A stretch of 9,524 bases of DNA, taken from assembly GCA_021161165.1 (NCBI GenBank), contig JAGHBF010000120.1, positions 1 through 9,524 of the forward strand. The letters run 5' to 3'. A program made the translations under genes and the position numbers. Below are positions 1 to 6,614 of this stretch, one piece after another; position 1 is the stretch's first letter; each line of letters opens with the position of its first letter. Origin of the DNA: Candidatus Aminicenantota bacterium. Its GTDB lineage: Bacteria > Acidobacteriota > Aminicenantia > S016-38. Below the pieces are notes generated by a model, which was not told the DNA's origin, made no database searches, and saw only the letters and a list, made by a program, of their open reading frames with translations.

Positions 1-21
1 GGTATAGAGTAGAAGGGGAAG

Positions 22-711
22 ATGATAAAAGGAATTCAAGGGATAAGTCTTCTTGATTTTCCGGGGAAGATTTCCACGGTTGTTTTTATAGGTGGATGCA
101 ATTTTCGCTGTCCTTTCTGTCATAACAGTGACCTTGTGATCCCCGAAAAAGTTAGAAGCGTTCCAAATATAAGTATAGAAAAAGCTATAGAAGAAATAAG
201 CAAGAGGAGGAAATTAATAGATGGGGTTACAATAACCGGAGGGGAACCCCTGCTTTTTCCAGAACTGAGAGGCCTTGTTAAGAGGGTGAAGGAGCTTGGC
301 CTTAAGGTTAAGGTTGATACGAACGGATCCTTTCCTTCAAGATTGGAGAGTCTTCTCAATCTTGTGGATTATATTGCAATGGACATTAAAACTTCCCCTG
401 GTAAATATTCCCTTGCCACAGGGGGAAGATGCAATTTTAAAAGGATTCGAGAAAGCATGGAAATGCTTTTGTCGAATGATGCCGATTATGAGTTCAGAAC
501 AACCCTTGTTCCAGAAATTGTGGATGAATCAGACATAAGAAAGATAGCTACAATGATAAAGGGAGCGAAAAGATATGCTCTTCAGATGTACAGGCCTGGC
601 GATACGCTCCAGCCTGCTTTTATGCCAAATTCTTATTCAAAAGAAAGAATGGAAAATATGAAAAAGATAGCAGAAGGCTTTATTGAAAAAGTTGATTTGA
701 GGTTGAGCTAA
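22..711 (+). CDS. nrdG: Anaerobic ribonucleoside-triphosphate reductase activating protein (radical SAM, NrdG2-like)
   Basis: A 229-residue radical-SAM protein, predicted to install the glycyl radical on class III (oxygen-independent) ribonucleotide reductase in the cytoplasm. The N-terminus opens with the family's typical GIQG..LLDFPGK stretch. The cluster-binding CX3CX2C motif follows at residues 26-33 (Cys26, Cys30, Cys33), and the SAM-binding GGEP is at 73-76. KVDTNGS (about 97-103) and DYIAMDIK (about 117-123) are the usual later strands of the radical-SAM barrel. Length fits the short NrdG2 type. The start is ATG 22, preceded by a purine-rich GGGG-containing segment at 13-21 that can act as ribosome binding site. 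The reductase itself (nrdD) is not in the window and may lie upstream. Related pyruvate-formate-lyase activases share this fold, so the exact partner is inferred. The gene ends 3 bp before the oppositely oriented tRNA. Confidence 0.88.
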   Translation: MIKGIQGISLLDFPGKISTVVFIGGCNFRCPFCHNSDLVIPEKVRSVPNISIEKAIEEISKRRKLIDGVTITGGEPLLFPELRGLVKRVKELGLKVKVDTNGSFPSRLESLLNLVDYIAMDIKTSPGKYSLATGGRCNFKRIRESMEMLLSNDADYEFRTTLVPEIVDESDIRKIATMIKGAKRYALQMYRPGDTLQPAFMPNSYSKERMENMKKIAEGFIEKVDLRLS

Positions 712-714
712 AAG

Positions 715-791
<77 letters not shown>

Positions 792-802
792 CTCCAGTTG
801 AT

Positions 803-808
803 ATTATA
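803..808 (-). promoter_or_regulatory. Candidate -10 box for the initiator tRNA
   Basis: The minus strand reads a perfect TATAAT 11 nt before the mature tRNA 5' end, which would start transcription about 5 nt upstream of it. A perfect TTGACA lies at 816-821 but only 7 bp from the -10 box, far from the usual 16-18 bp, so it is probably not the partner. No good -35 sits at the normal distance. The 54-bp gap to the stop of the upstream gene at 846 leaves room for an independent promoter. Confidence 0.45.
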
Positions 809-845
809 CACTATCTGTCAAGTTTGCTGGATTAATTATAGAGAA

Positions 846-2210
846 TCAGGAAAGAAGCTCTATTACTTTATCTGACTCGTCCGGGTAATCATTTTTCAGT
901 TTTTCACACAGAGCAAGTTCTAAAGCCTGAGGATGATGTACAAGCTGGGCAAGAAAATCCTTATATTTAGCTCTGTTTTTCTGTTTAAAAACTTTCCTGG
1001 TGAGTTTCCGTGATAAATAATCTCGTTCCGTAATTTCCATTGAAAGGAAAATTTCAACTTCTTCATCAAGGCTGGCTTCACTCTCTTTTGAAGGATTTTC
1101 ATAAGCTGATGGTAGTTCTTCTTCAGTTCCTTCTGTATTAATAAAGTTTTCAGCAAGCTTTTTTGCTTCTTCACTTAGCTCTCCCAATATCAATTTAAGA
1201 GAATTAACTTTTATGCTCATGGGGAGAAATTCATCCTCTATAAACTCTTTCACTGTTTCTATTTCTTTTTCAGGCTCAGGGTTTGCTTTTAATTTTATAA
1301 GAAGTCTCCAATAAGGGTCATACACGAATGATAGAGCCTTTTCAAAAAATGAGACATCCCTGTCTTTTAAAAGTTCATATGCTATTCCACCCTGCCAGAA
1401 ACTGTTTTCTATTTTGCTTAAAAATTCTAAGGAAAGCTCAATGAGTCCAGATTTTTTCATCTGTTTCATTATTTCCATTATGGCTTCGAATCTGAAAGGG
1501 GTAGTTTCTATTTCTCTTGCTGCAAGAAGAAGATATTCGGCGGAATCTCCAGAAAGGGTTCCTTCCTTTCTGAGGACTTCTGCAATTTTCGAGAGAATTC
1601 TGCTTCTTTCGCTGTCGAAAAGTATCCATCTTGAAAATTCCACAGCGTCTCTGCATACTTCCTTGAGCTTTCCTTCCATGGCTTCGATGAGTTCTATTAC
1701 TCCCTCTGTTGCCTCAAAATAGTCAGTACAGGCACTCAGTCGGTTAAGGGCTTCCTTGAAAAGTTCAGGATTGGGGCCGTGATTTTTCATGCTGAGTGCA
1801 GAGGCGGTTGCGAATAGTCTGTTTGTAGTAAGGTTAAAAGGGGAAAAAGATTCTCTGACGAATTTAAGATAATTTTCAGGCTTTGGAGATTTTCCGCTTT
1901 GCGGGAAAAGTCCTATTGAGCTTAGGGCTCTCATATCGAGGTCATTTAAGTCAAAAACACCAATTCCCTGAAGAATTTCCTCCTCCAGCCCGCTTTCTCC
2001 GATTAATGCACGGTAAATCAGAATTCGGATGGCAGTTTCCGGAGGGAAAATATTAAGTGATTTTTTTATTTCTTCAATTGGAATTGAGTTGATGTTTCCC
2101 AGGATATAAGCTGATTTTTCCCTGATGTTGCTGTAATAGTCATTTATATCCTTTAATGCCTCTGTTGTTTTTCCATTGATTAAATCTTCTGCAATTTTAA
2201 GTTCGTCCAT
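846..2210 (-). CDS. Hypothetical protein, all-helical and repeat-like, function unknown
   Basis: A 454-residue soluble protein that I do not recognise. There is no signal peptide or membrane segment. It consists almost entirely of predicted amphipathic helices separated by short turns, resembling a HEAT/TPR-type solenoid without a clear consensus repeat. Two parts stand out: an acidic Glu/Ser-rich, probably disordered linker at about 359-385, and a basic patch at about 401-417 (RKLTRKVFKQK onward) before a final helical pair. There are no catalytic motifs. The start is ATG 2210. There is no Shine-Dalgarno sequence, but an extended -10 promoter ends 6 nt upstream, suggesting a leaderless mRNA. 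The gene is divergent from the recD2-like helicase and is followed by the initiator tRNA on the same strand. A scaffold or protein-interaction role is a guess from the fold only. Confidence 0.8.
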   Translation of the reverse strand: MDELKIAEDLINGKTTEALKDINDYYSNIREKSAYILGNINSIPIEEIKKSLNIFPPETAIRILIYRALIGESGLEEEILQGIGVFDLNDLDMRALSSIGLFPQSGKSPKPENYLKFVRESFSPFNLTTNRLFATASALSMKNHGPNPELFKEALNRLSACTDYFEATEGVIELIEAMEGKLKEVCRDAVEFSRWILFDSERSRILSKIAEVLRKEGTLSGDSAEYLLLAAREIETTPFRFEAIMEIMKQMKKSGLIELSLEFLSKIENSFWQGGIAYELLKDRDVSFFEKALSFVYDPYWRLLIKLKANPEPEKEIETVKEFIEDEFLPMSIKVNSLKLILGELSEEAKKLAENFINTEGTEEELPSAYENPSKESEASLDEEVEIFLSMEITERDYLSRKLTRKVFKQKNRAKYKDFLAQLVHHPQALELALCEKLKNDYPDESDKVIELLS

Positions 2211-2216
2211 CTTTAT

Positions 2217-2225
2217 ATTCTACCA
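2217..2225 (-). promoter_or_regulatory. Extended -10 promoter of the helical-protein gene, leaderless arrangement
   Basis: The minus strand reads TGGTAGAAT, an extended -10 (TGn plus TAGAAT), followed by six bases (ATAAAG) and then the ATG at 2210. With normal initiation about 7 nt after the -10 box, transcription would begin at the start codon. No Shine-Dalgarno and no recognisable -35 hexamer are present. Confidence 0.6.
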
Positions 2226-2240
2226 TTTTAGTAAACTTTA

Positions 2241-2263
2241 AAAAATTGGGGTCTGTCCCTTTT
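2241..2263. repeat. GGGGTCTGTCCC imperfect palindrome in the divergent spacer
   Basis: The core GGGGTCTGTCCC (2248-2259) is flanked by an A-run/TT on the left and TTTT on the right. Read on the minus strand it is GGG-ACAGA-CCCC, a short hairpin-capable element with A/T flanks. I recall nearly identical GGGGTCTGTCCCC-type segments as dispersed intergenic elements near REP-associated (Y1/IS200-like) transposases in various bacteria. That link is from memory and unverified. Only one copy is visible here and there is no transposase in the window. Confidence 0.4.
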
Positions 2264-2306
2264 CAAATAAGAGAAATTCGCTTTCAATTCTGCACCATTT
2301 TTAATG

Positions 2307-2315
2307 TGCTATAAT
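2307..2315 (+). promoter_or_regulatory. Extended -10 promoter of the RecD2-like helicase, leaderless arrangement
   Basis: The sequence TGCTATAAT is a perfect extended -10 (TGn plus TATAAT). Six bases (GCTGTA) follow and then an in-frame GTG at 2322, so transcription should start at or next to that codon. The box overlaps the first codons of the longer reading frame that begins at ATG 2304. No TTGACA-like -35 is seen at 16-18 bp, as is usual for extended -10 promoters. Confidence 0.65.
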
Positions 2316-2321
2316 GCTGTA

Positions 2322-4397
2322 GTGAAAATAGAGGGAGAGGTAGAAAAAAAGATATACGAAACTCCAGGCTTTGCCGTGGTTCTTTTAAAGACAGAGCAGG
2401 GTTCTGTAAAAGCCTCTGGAGAGCTGGACTTTCTTACGGAAGGAGAATATGTGGTTCTTGAAGGAAGGTGGAAGGAAGGAAAATACGGAAGAGAATTTTC
2501 CGTGGAGGAAGTGGTTTCCCATGAGATCAGATCAAGTGGGATTGAAAGAGTAATATATTCTGCAGGCATTAAGGGGATTGGAAAAAAAACTTCCAGAAAG
2601 ATCGTTGAAACGTTTAAAGAGAAAACCCTTGATACCATTCTTAACAACCCTGAAAGGTTGACCGATATAAGAGGGATAACAGAAGAGAAGGCGAAAAAAC
2701 TGCAGGAGTTTTTTGTGGACCTGGGGAAAAAAAGAGAAATATTAATTTTTCTTTCAGAATTATCTATTCCTTCTTCCATTGCAAGGAAGATTGTGGAACA
2801 TTACGGCGAGGAGACGAAAAAGGTTATTCTGGAAAATCCTTATCGCCTTTCCTTGGAGTTCAGGGGAATCGGATTTAAAAAGGCGGATTCCATTGCCAAG
2901 AGACTTGGGGTGCCGTTAGATAGTAAAGAAAGGGCCCACGCCGCCATTGTGTATTTACTGGAACAGGAAGCTGCCAGTGGCAACACTTACATGGAAAAGG
3001 AAAAATTGTGGGAGAAGTTATCCTATCTGGAAATTTCTCAGCATAATTTTGAAAGTGCCCTTCTTTCTAGAGATTTTGTTATAAGGGACAAAAAGGTGGG
3101 ATTGAAAAAATACTTTCTCTGGGAAGCAGAAATTGCAGAGGCCCTTCTAAAGATGAGAGATGTTCAGGAGTTGCTTCCCCTGGAAGACCTCTCTGATTCC
3201 TTCAGGCAGGTTGCTAACTCATTTCCAATAGAGCTTGATGAACTTCAGAAGAAGGCTATAGAAAATGCACTATCCTCACGGTTCCTTGTTATATCCGGAG
3301 GGCCTGGAACCGGTAAAACTACCATAATAAAGTTCATAGGTCTGGTAGCAAAGGCAAAGGGAATGAAGGTAAAATTTGCAGCGCCAACAGGAAGAGCAGC
3401 CAAAAGGTTGACAGAAGCCACTGGATTCGAAGCTACCACGATCCACCGCTTGCTGGAATTCGACCCTTTTTCGATGGAGTTTGAAAGAAATCAGGCGAGG
3501 CCTCTTGATGTGGATTTTCTTATACTTGACGAGACTTCCATGATAGATGCTTGGCTTTTCAGGGCAGTGCTTAGAGCCCTTCCTGTAAGAGCAAGACTGA
3601 TACTCGTTGGTGACAAAGATCAACTTCCTTCTGTGGGTCCGGGAAACATACTCTCTGACATAATTTCGAGCGGACTTTTTCCCGCAGTATTTTTGAAGAA
3701 GATATACAGACAAAAAGAAGGCAGTTTGATAGCAGAAAACGCAAGAAGAATTAGGCAGGGACTTATCCCCTATACAGAAAAGGGAGGAGAATTTGAATTC
3801 TTCCCTGAAAAGCAAGTATTTGAAAAGATAATGGACCTCGCAACCAGAGAAATTCCGCAGAGACTTGGTCTGCACCCACTTACTGAGGAGATTCAGGTTA
3901 TATCCCCTATGTATAAGGGAGAAGTGGGTGTAGAAAGACTAAACAGAGAACTTCAGGAAAGGTTAAATTCGGAAGGCAGAGAAATAAAAATCGGGAGAAA
4001 GAAATTCAAAGTGGGAGATAAGGTAATGCAAACCTACAACAACTACTTAAAAGAAATCTTCAATGGAGAAATAGGAAGGGTTGTTGATGGAGATGAAAAA
4101 ACACTGATTGTGAATTTCTACGGTAGAGAAATTCTGCTCTGGGAAGAGGATGTGGAGGACCTTGTTCTTGCATATGCTATTTCCATACACAAATCCCAGG
4201 GGAGTGAATATTCAGCGGTAATATTTCCTACGGTAAAACAGCACTGGATAATGCTCCAGAGAAATCTTGTTTACACAGCAATAACGAGGGCAAGAAAATA
4301 TGTAGGTATTGTAGGGGATTATGACTCTCTCCGCTGGGGAATAAAAAATGACAGACCTTTGAGAAGAAAGACTTGGTTGAAACATTTATTAAAGTAA
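2322..4397 (+). CDS. recD2: RecD2-type ATP-dependent DNA helicase (superfamily 1B, 5'-3')
   Basis: 691 residues from GTG 2322, close to the usual RecD2 length of about 700-800. Domains in order: an OB-like N-terminus (1-75); three helix-hairpin-helix segments, GIKGIGKK (82-89), DIRGITEEKAKKL (115-127) and FRGIGFKKAD (180-189); an RecA-like motor. Motor motifs are Walker A GGPGTGKT (326-333, Lys332), motif Ia APTGRAAKRL, Walker B LDETS (Asp403, Glu404), motif III VGDKDQLPSVGPG, then an SH3-like insert (about 555-615), HKSQG (623-627) and motif VI AITRAR (653-658, Arg656). RecD2 acts in replication-fork and recombinational repair without RecB or RecC, neither of which is nearby. The frame also runs back to ATG 2304, but homologues begin near VKIEGEVEKKIYETPGF and the promoter overlaps those six codons, so GTG 2322 is preferred. 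The stop overlaps the convergent aminotransferase by 9 bp. Confidence 0.93.
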   Translation: MKIEGEVEKKIYETPGFAVVLLKTEQGSVKASGELDFLTEGEYVVLEGRWKEGKYGREFSVEEVVSHEIRSSGIERVIYSAGIKGIGKKTSRKIVETFKEKTLDTILNNPERLTDIRGITEEKAKKLQEFFVDLGKKREILIFLSELSIPSSIARKIVEHYGEETKKVILENPYRLSLEFRGIGFKKADSIAKRLGVPLDSKERAHAAIVYLLEQEAASGNTYMEKEKLWEKLSYLEISQHNFESALLSRDFVIRDKKVGLKKYFLWEAEIAEALLKMRDVQELLPLEDLSDSFRQVANSFPIELDELQKKAIENALSSRFLVISGGPGTGKTTIIKFIGLVAKAKGMKVKFAAPTGRAAKRLTEATGFEATTIHRLLEFDPFSMEFERNQARPLDVDFLILDETSMIDAWLFRAVLRALPVRARLILVGDKDQLPSVGPGNILSDIISSGLFPAVFLKKIYRQKEGSLIAENARRIRQGLIPYTEKGGEFEFFPEKQVFEKIMDLATREIPQRLGLHPLTEEIQVISPMYKGEVGVERLNRELQERLNSEGREIKIGRKKFKVGDKVMQTYNNYLKEIFNGEIGRVVDGDEKTLIVNFYGREILLWEEDVEDLVLAYAISIHKSQGSEYSAVIFPTVKQHWIMLQRNLVYTAITRARKYVGIVGDYDSLRWGIKNDRPLRRKTWLKHLLK

Positions 4398-5600
4398 TAA
4401 TTCTTCTACAAGGAATTCAAGAGTTGAGAAAAATCGCTTAAGAGTGCTTCTGTCTACTATAAGAGGAGGAATTATCTCCAGCACTTCACCATTTAATCCG
4501 GATGGGATAGTAATCCACCCCTTTTCAAGTAATTTTCTAAAAATCTGGTATCCATAACCGGGGTTTTTGAAATCGAAACCCCACAGTATTCCGATTCCCC
4601 TGATTTCCTTTATAAGGCCCTTTTCCTTCAAAGGTTTTGACAGTTCCTTTACCCATCCTTCTATTTCCCTGGCTTTTTCTGCCGCATTTATTCTTTCATA
4701 TTCATCCAGAGCAGCAAGGGAAACTCTGCATAAAAAAGGATTTCCAGAAAAAGTGTATGTATAGGAAGCCTCTCCTGAAGTTTTTCCCCAGATATCCATT
4801 ATCTCAGACTTTCCCATGCATGCAGATATAGGAAAAACTGTAGAAAGTGCCTTTCCTATGGCTATAAGGTCCGGCTCTATATTAAAAAAGTCCTTTGCGA
4901 AGGGGAAGCCGGTTTTATAAAAACCGGTGTATATTTCATCGAATATAAGCAGCACATTAAAAGAAGATGCTATTTCTCGCAGTCCTTCAAGAAGTTTTTT
5001 GGGTGCCAGCTTTATTCCCGCTCTTCCCTGAATGGGCTCAATTATTATGGCGGATATATCTTCATTTTTTACAGAGCTTTCTATTTCTTTAAGAGAGCTT
5101 TCTGAAAAAGGGAAGAATTTTGCTTCAAATGGCAGAATTTTCTCAAATTTTTTCCTGAAGTGCTTTCCATAAGTGGCACTCAAAGCTCCGAGTCCTGTTC
5201 CATGGTATGCTCCATCAAATGCAATAATTTTTCTTGATTTTTTGTAAATATATGCGGTTCTAAGACATGCTTCTACAGCATCCGAGCCATTCTGTACAAG
5301 GATACCTTTCATATTCCCGCCAAGGAGCTTCGCCAGTCTTTCAAGAAGCTCTATTTTTTCCCTGGAGGGAATTAAGTCGCCCATTGAGTGATAAAATTCC
5401 TTTTCTGCCATCTTTTTTACAAAGTCAGGTGAGTGTCCCAGAATGCTCACCCCAAAAAAACTGCTCAGATCAATGTACGTATTCCCCTGACAATCCGTTA
5501 TTTCCAGCCCCCGGCTTTTACAAAATACGGGTGGAAAATTACCTTCTATGTATGTGAAATCACCTTCCTCGTATTTCTTAAGTTTATCCAGAAGACTCAT
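4389..5600 (-). CDS. Class III PLP-dependent aminotransferase (ornithine/acetylornithine/GABA type)
   Basis: 403 residues from ATG 5600, a normal size for fold-type I class III aminotransferases. These move a terminal amino group from a diamine or omega-amino acid to 2-oxoglutarate. Visible motifs are NGSDAVEA (104-111, phosphate binding), AYHG (131-134), EPIQGRAG (188-195), IFDEIYTGF (219-227, Asp221 contacting the PLP ring nitrogen), and IGKALS (248-253, Lys250 the Schiff-base lysine). SGNPF (285-289) matches the usual GGNP loop. A longer frame starting at TTG 5624 exists, but family members begin near the ATG. That ATG lies 17 nt inside the end of the upstream membrane-protein gene, implying translational coupling. 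The divergent P5C dehydrogenase makes ornithine-delta-aminotransferase an attractive role, since its product cyclises to P5C. The substrate cannot be read from sequence alone; GABA or another omega-amino acid is possible. Confidence 0.87.
   Translation of the reverse strand: MSLLDKLKKYEEGDFTYIEGNFPPVFCKSRGLEITDCQGNTYIDLSSFFGVSILGHSPDFVKKMAEKEFYHSMGDLIPSREKIELLERLAKLLGGNMKGILVQNGSDAVEACLRTAYIYKKSRKIIAFDGAYHGTGLGALSATYGKHFRKKFEKILPFEAKFFPFSESSLKEIESSVKNEDISAIIIEPIQGRAGIKLAPKKLLEGLREIASSFNVLLIFDEIYTGFYKTGFPFAKDFFNIEPDLIAIGKALSTVFPISACMGKSEIMDIWGKTSGEASYTYTFSGNPFLCRVSLAALDEYERINAAEKAREIEGWVKELSKPLKEKGLIKEIRGIGILWGFDFKNPGYGYQIFRKLLEKGWITIPSGLNGEVLEIIPPLIVDRSTLKRFFSTLEFLVEELLL
4909..4927. repeat. 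Perfect 8-bp inverted repeat inside the aminotransferase gene
   Basis: CCGGTTTT and AAAACCGG are separated by three bases, forming a hairpin with an A/T-rich loop. It encodes part of TGFYKTGF (residues 225-232). It may simply follow from the repeated TGF residues with matching codons. No T-run follows on either strand beyond the stem itself, so it is not a standard terminator. Confidence 0.5.
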
Positions 5601-6537
5601 CCTGCAATTGAGCGGCCTCTTCAAGTTCTATAATTTCTTCTTTTACCTTCATTCCCAATACAAGCATCAAAAACAGAGCTACCAGGTTTATGGACAGGAA
5701 TCTCATAAAATGTATTGTAACTGCCAGGGAAACTGCTGCCGACTTGGAAATATGAAAAAGTTTGGAGGAAAAAACAATTGCATATTCAAAGGTGCCAAGG
5801 CTTGCAGGAGCAGCAGGTATCAGGAGAGCTATATTAAGCGCAAAAACCACAAAGAAAATCTGAAGTATTGTAAGGCGAAATCCTGAGGAGAGGTAAAAGA
5901 AGTAAAATGATAAACTTTCTATACACCATATAATCAGAGAGAAAGCAATCAGAGAGAGAAATGTCCTGGGATCCTTCATTGTTGAAATCCCCAGCATTAT
6001 GTTTTTTATAAGTTTTCCCTCTTTATTCTTGAAAATTTTAAAAAATGCCACTACAAGAATGACAATAAGTGCCACTGCGCCGGCAAGATAGTACAAAGCC
6101 CTTAGCATTTTTGCATAAACGGAATATATGGAACTGCTTATGATACCCAGGATTATGATTGTTATCCCATCATATAGCCTTTCTATGCCAAGACCAGCCC
6201 CTGAAGATGCCATGGAAACATTTTCTTGTTTTTTCAGGAGGAAAAGCCTCCAGAGGTCGCCCATTCTCCACGGCAGAATATTATTTCCCATTTGACCAAC
6301 GAAAATATTTGCAATTGCAATCCTGGCAGAGACCGTTCCGCTTTTTGCAAGAATTATTTTCCATCTTATTCCTCTTAATATAAAAGAAATTATGAAAATC
6401 AGAGATGCTAAAAGAAGCATTCCAATATCTGTGCGTTTTACGTAGCTAAGGGTCTCATGAAGATTGAAGTTGGAAAAAGAGAGGTAAAGAAATATCGCCG
6501 ATATGATTATGGAAACAAGAAAAGTTAGCTTTTTCAT
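5584..6537 (-). CDS. UPF0104 / lysylphosphatidylglycerol-synthase-TM-like integral membrane protein
   Basis: A 317-residue hydrophobic protein with about seven to eight membrane segments (near 3-20, 38-57, 122-140, 147-167, 193-215, 223-245 and 279-297, plus less certain ones). Family signatures are RGIRW (55-59), GNNILPWRMGDLWR (84-97), ERLYD (119-123) and the PxxPxxLGTFE loop (241-251), all typical of PF03706-type proteins related to the flippase part of MprF. No aminoacyl-transferase domain is attached, so lipid aminoacylation is not supported; a lipid or glycolipid transport role is only suggested by the family. The last 20 residues are acidic and cytoplasm-like. The start is ATG 6537 with no clear Shine-Dalgarno and a TATAAT 11 nt upstream. 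Its 3' end overlaps the aminotransferase start by 17 nt, so the two form one operon. Confidence 0.85.
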   Translation of the reverse strand: MKKLTFLVSIIISAIFLYLSFSNFNLHETLSYVKRTDIGMLLLASLIFIISFILRGIRWKIILAKSGTVSARIAIANIFVGQMGNNILPWRMGDLWRLFLLKKQENVSMASSGAGLGIERLYDGITIIILGIISSSIYSVYAKMLRALYYLAGAVALIVILVVAFFKIFKNKEGKLIKNIMLGISTMKDPRTFLSLIAFSLIIWCIESLSFYFFYLSSGFRLTILQIFFVVFALNIALLIPAAPASLGTFEYAIVFSSKLFHISKSAAVSLAVTIHFMRFLSINLVALFLMLVLGMKVKEEIIELEEAAQLQDESSG

Positions 6538-6548
6538 CCGACTATTTA

Positions 6549-6554
6549 ATTATA
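6549..6554 (-). promoter_or_regulatory. Candidate -10 box for the membrane protein/aminotransferase operon
   Basis: A perfect TATAAT on the minus strand lies 11 nt before ATG 6537, giving a predicted leader of only about 4-5 nt. No TGn extension is present. The nearest -35-like hexamer, TTGAAT (6579-6584), is 24 bp away across an A10 tract, which is longer than optimal. Confidence 0.5.
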
Positions 6555-6562
6555 GAAGGTAT

Positions 6563-6572
6563 AAAAAAAAAA
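6563..6572. repeat. A10 homopolymer tract between divergent promoters
   Basis: Ten consecutive A residues on the plus strand lie directly upstream of the dehydrogenase's extended -10 and upstream of the opposing TATAAT. It may act as an UP-like or bent DNA element, or vary in length by slippage. Neither is shown by the sequence alone. Confidence 0.6.
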
Positions 6573-6581
6573 TGGTATATT
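6573..6581 (+). promoter_or_regulatory. Extended -10 promoter of the P5C dehydrogenase operon
   Basis: TGGTATATT fits an extended -10 (TGn plus TATATT). It predicts a start near 6588 and a leader of about 27 nt, long enough to contain the strong ribosome binding site. No TTGACA-like -35 is seen; the A10 tract lies immediately upstream. Confidence 0.5.
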
Positions 6582-6601
6582 CAATTTAAGGAATTTTCAT
6601 A

Positions 6602-6610
6602 AAAGGAGGT
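6602..6610 (+). promoter_or_regulatory. Strong Shine-Dalgarno site of the P5C dehydrogenase gene
   Basis: AAAGGAGGT is an almost full match to the 16S rRNA 3' end, spaced 4 nt from ATG 6615. It is the strongest ribosome binding site in the window and contrasts with the absence of one before the genes at 2210, 2322, 6537 and 8175. It implies high translation of the dehydrogenase. Confidence 0.85.
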
Positions 6611-6614
6611 AAAA

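Noticed and set aside
1..12. Possible 3' end of an upstream gene (in-frame TAG at 10-12), perhaps nrdD
   Set aside because: Only three sense codons are visible and nothing identifies the protein; one stop codon in 21 nt is expected by chance.
2309..2779. 156-codon minus-strand frame overlapping the recD2 start
   Set aside because: Antisense to the OB and helix-hairpin-helix region, with Ser/Pro/Phe-rich composition typical of a reverse shadow of Lys/Glu-rich coding sequence.
3276..3875. 199-codon open frame on the minus strand inside recD2
   Set aside because: It lies wholly antisense to the conserved helicase motor, its translation resembles no known protein, and it has no promoter or ribosome binding site; it is a shadow frame.
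5601..5624. Longer aminotransferase start at TTG 5624
   Set aside because: It adds eight residues (MKRPLNCR) unlike family N-termini and lengthens the overlap with the upstream gene; ATG 5600 gives the normal start.
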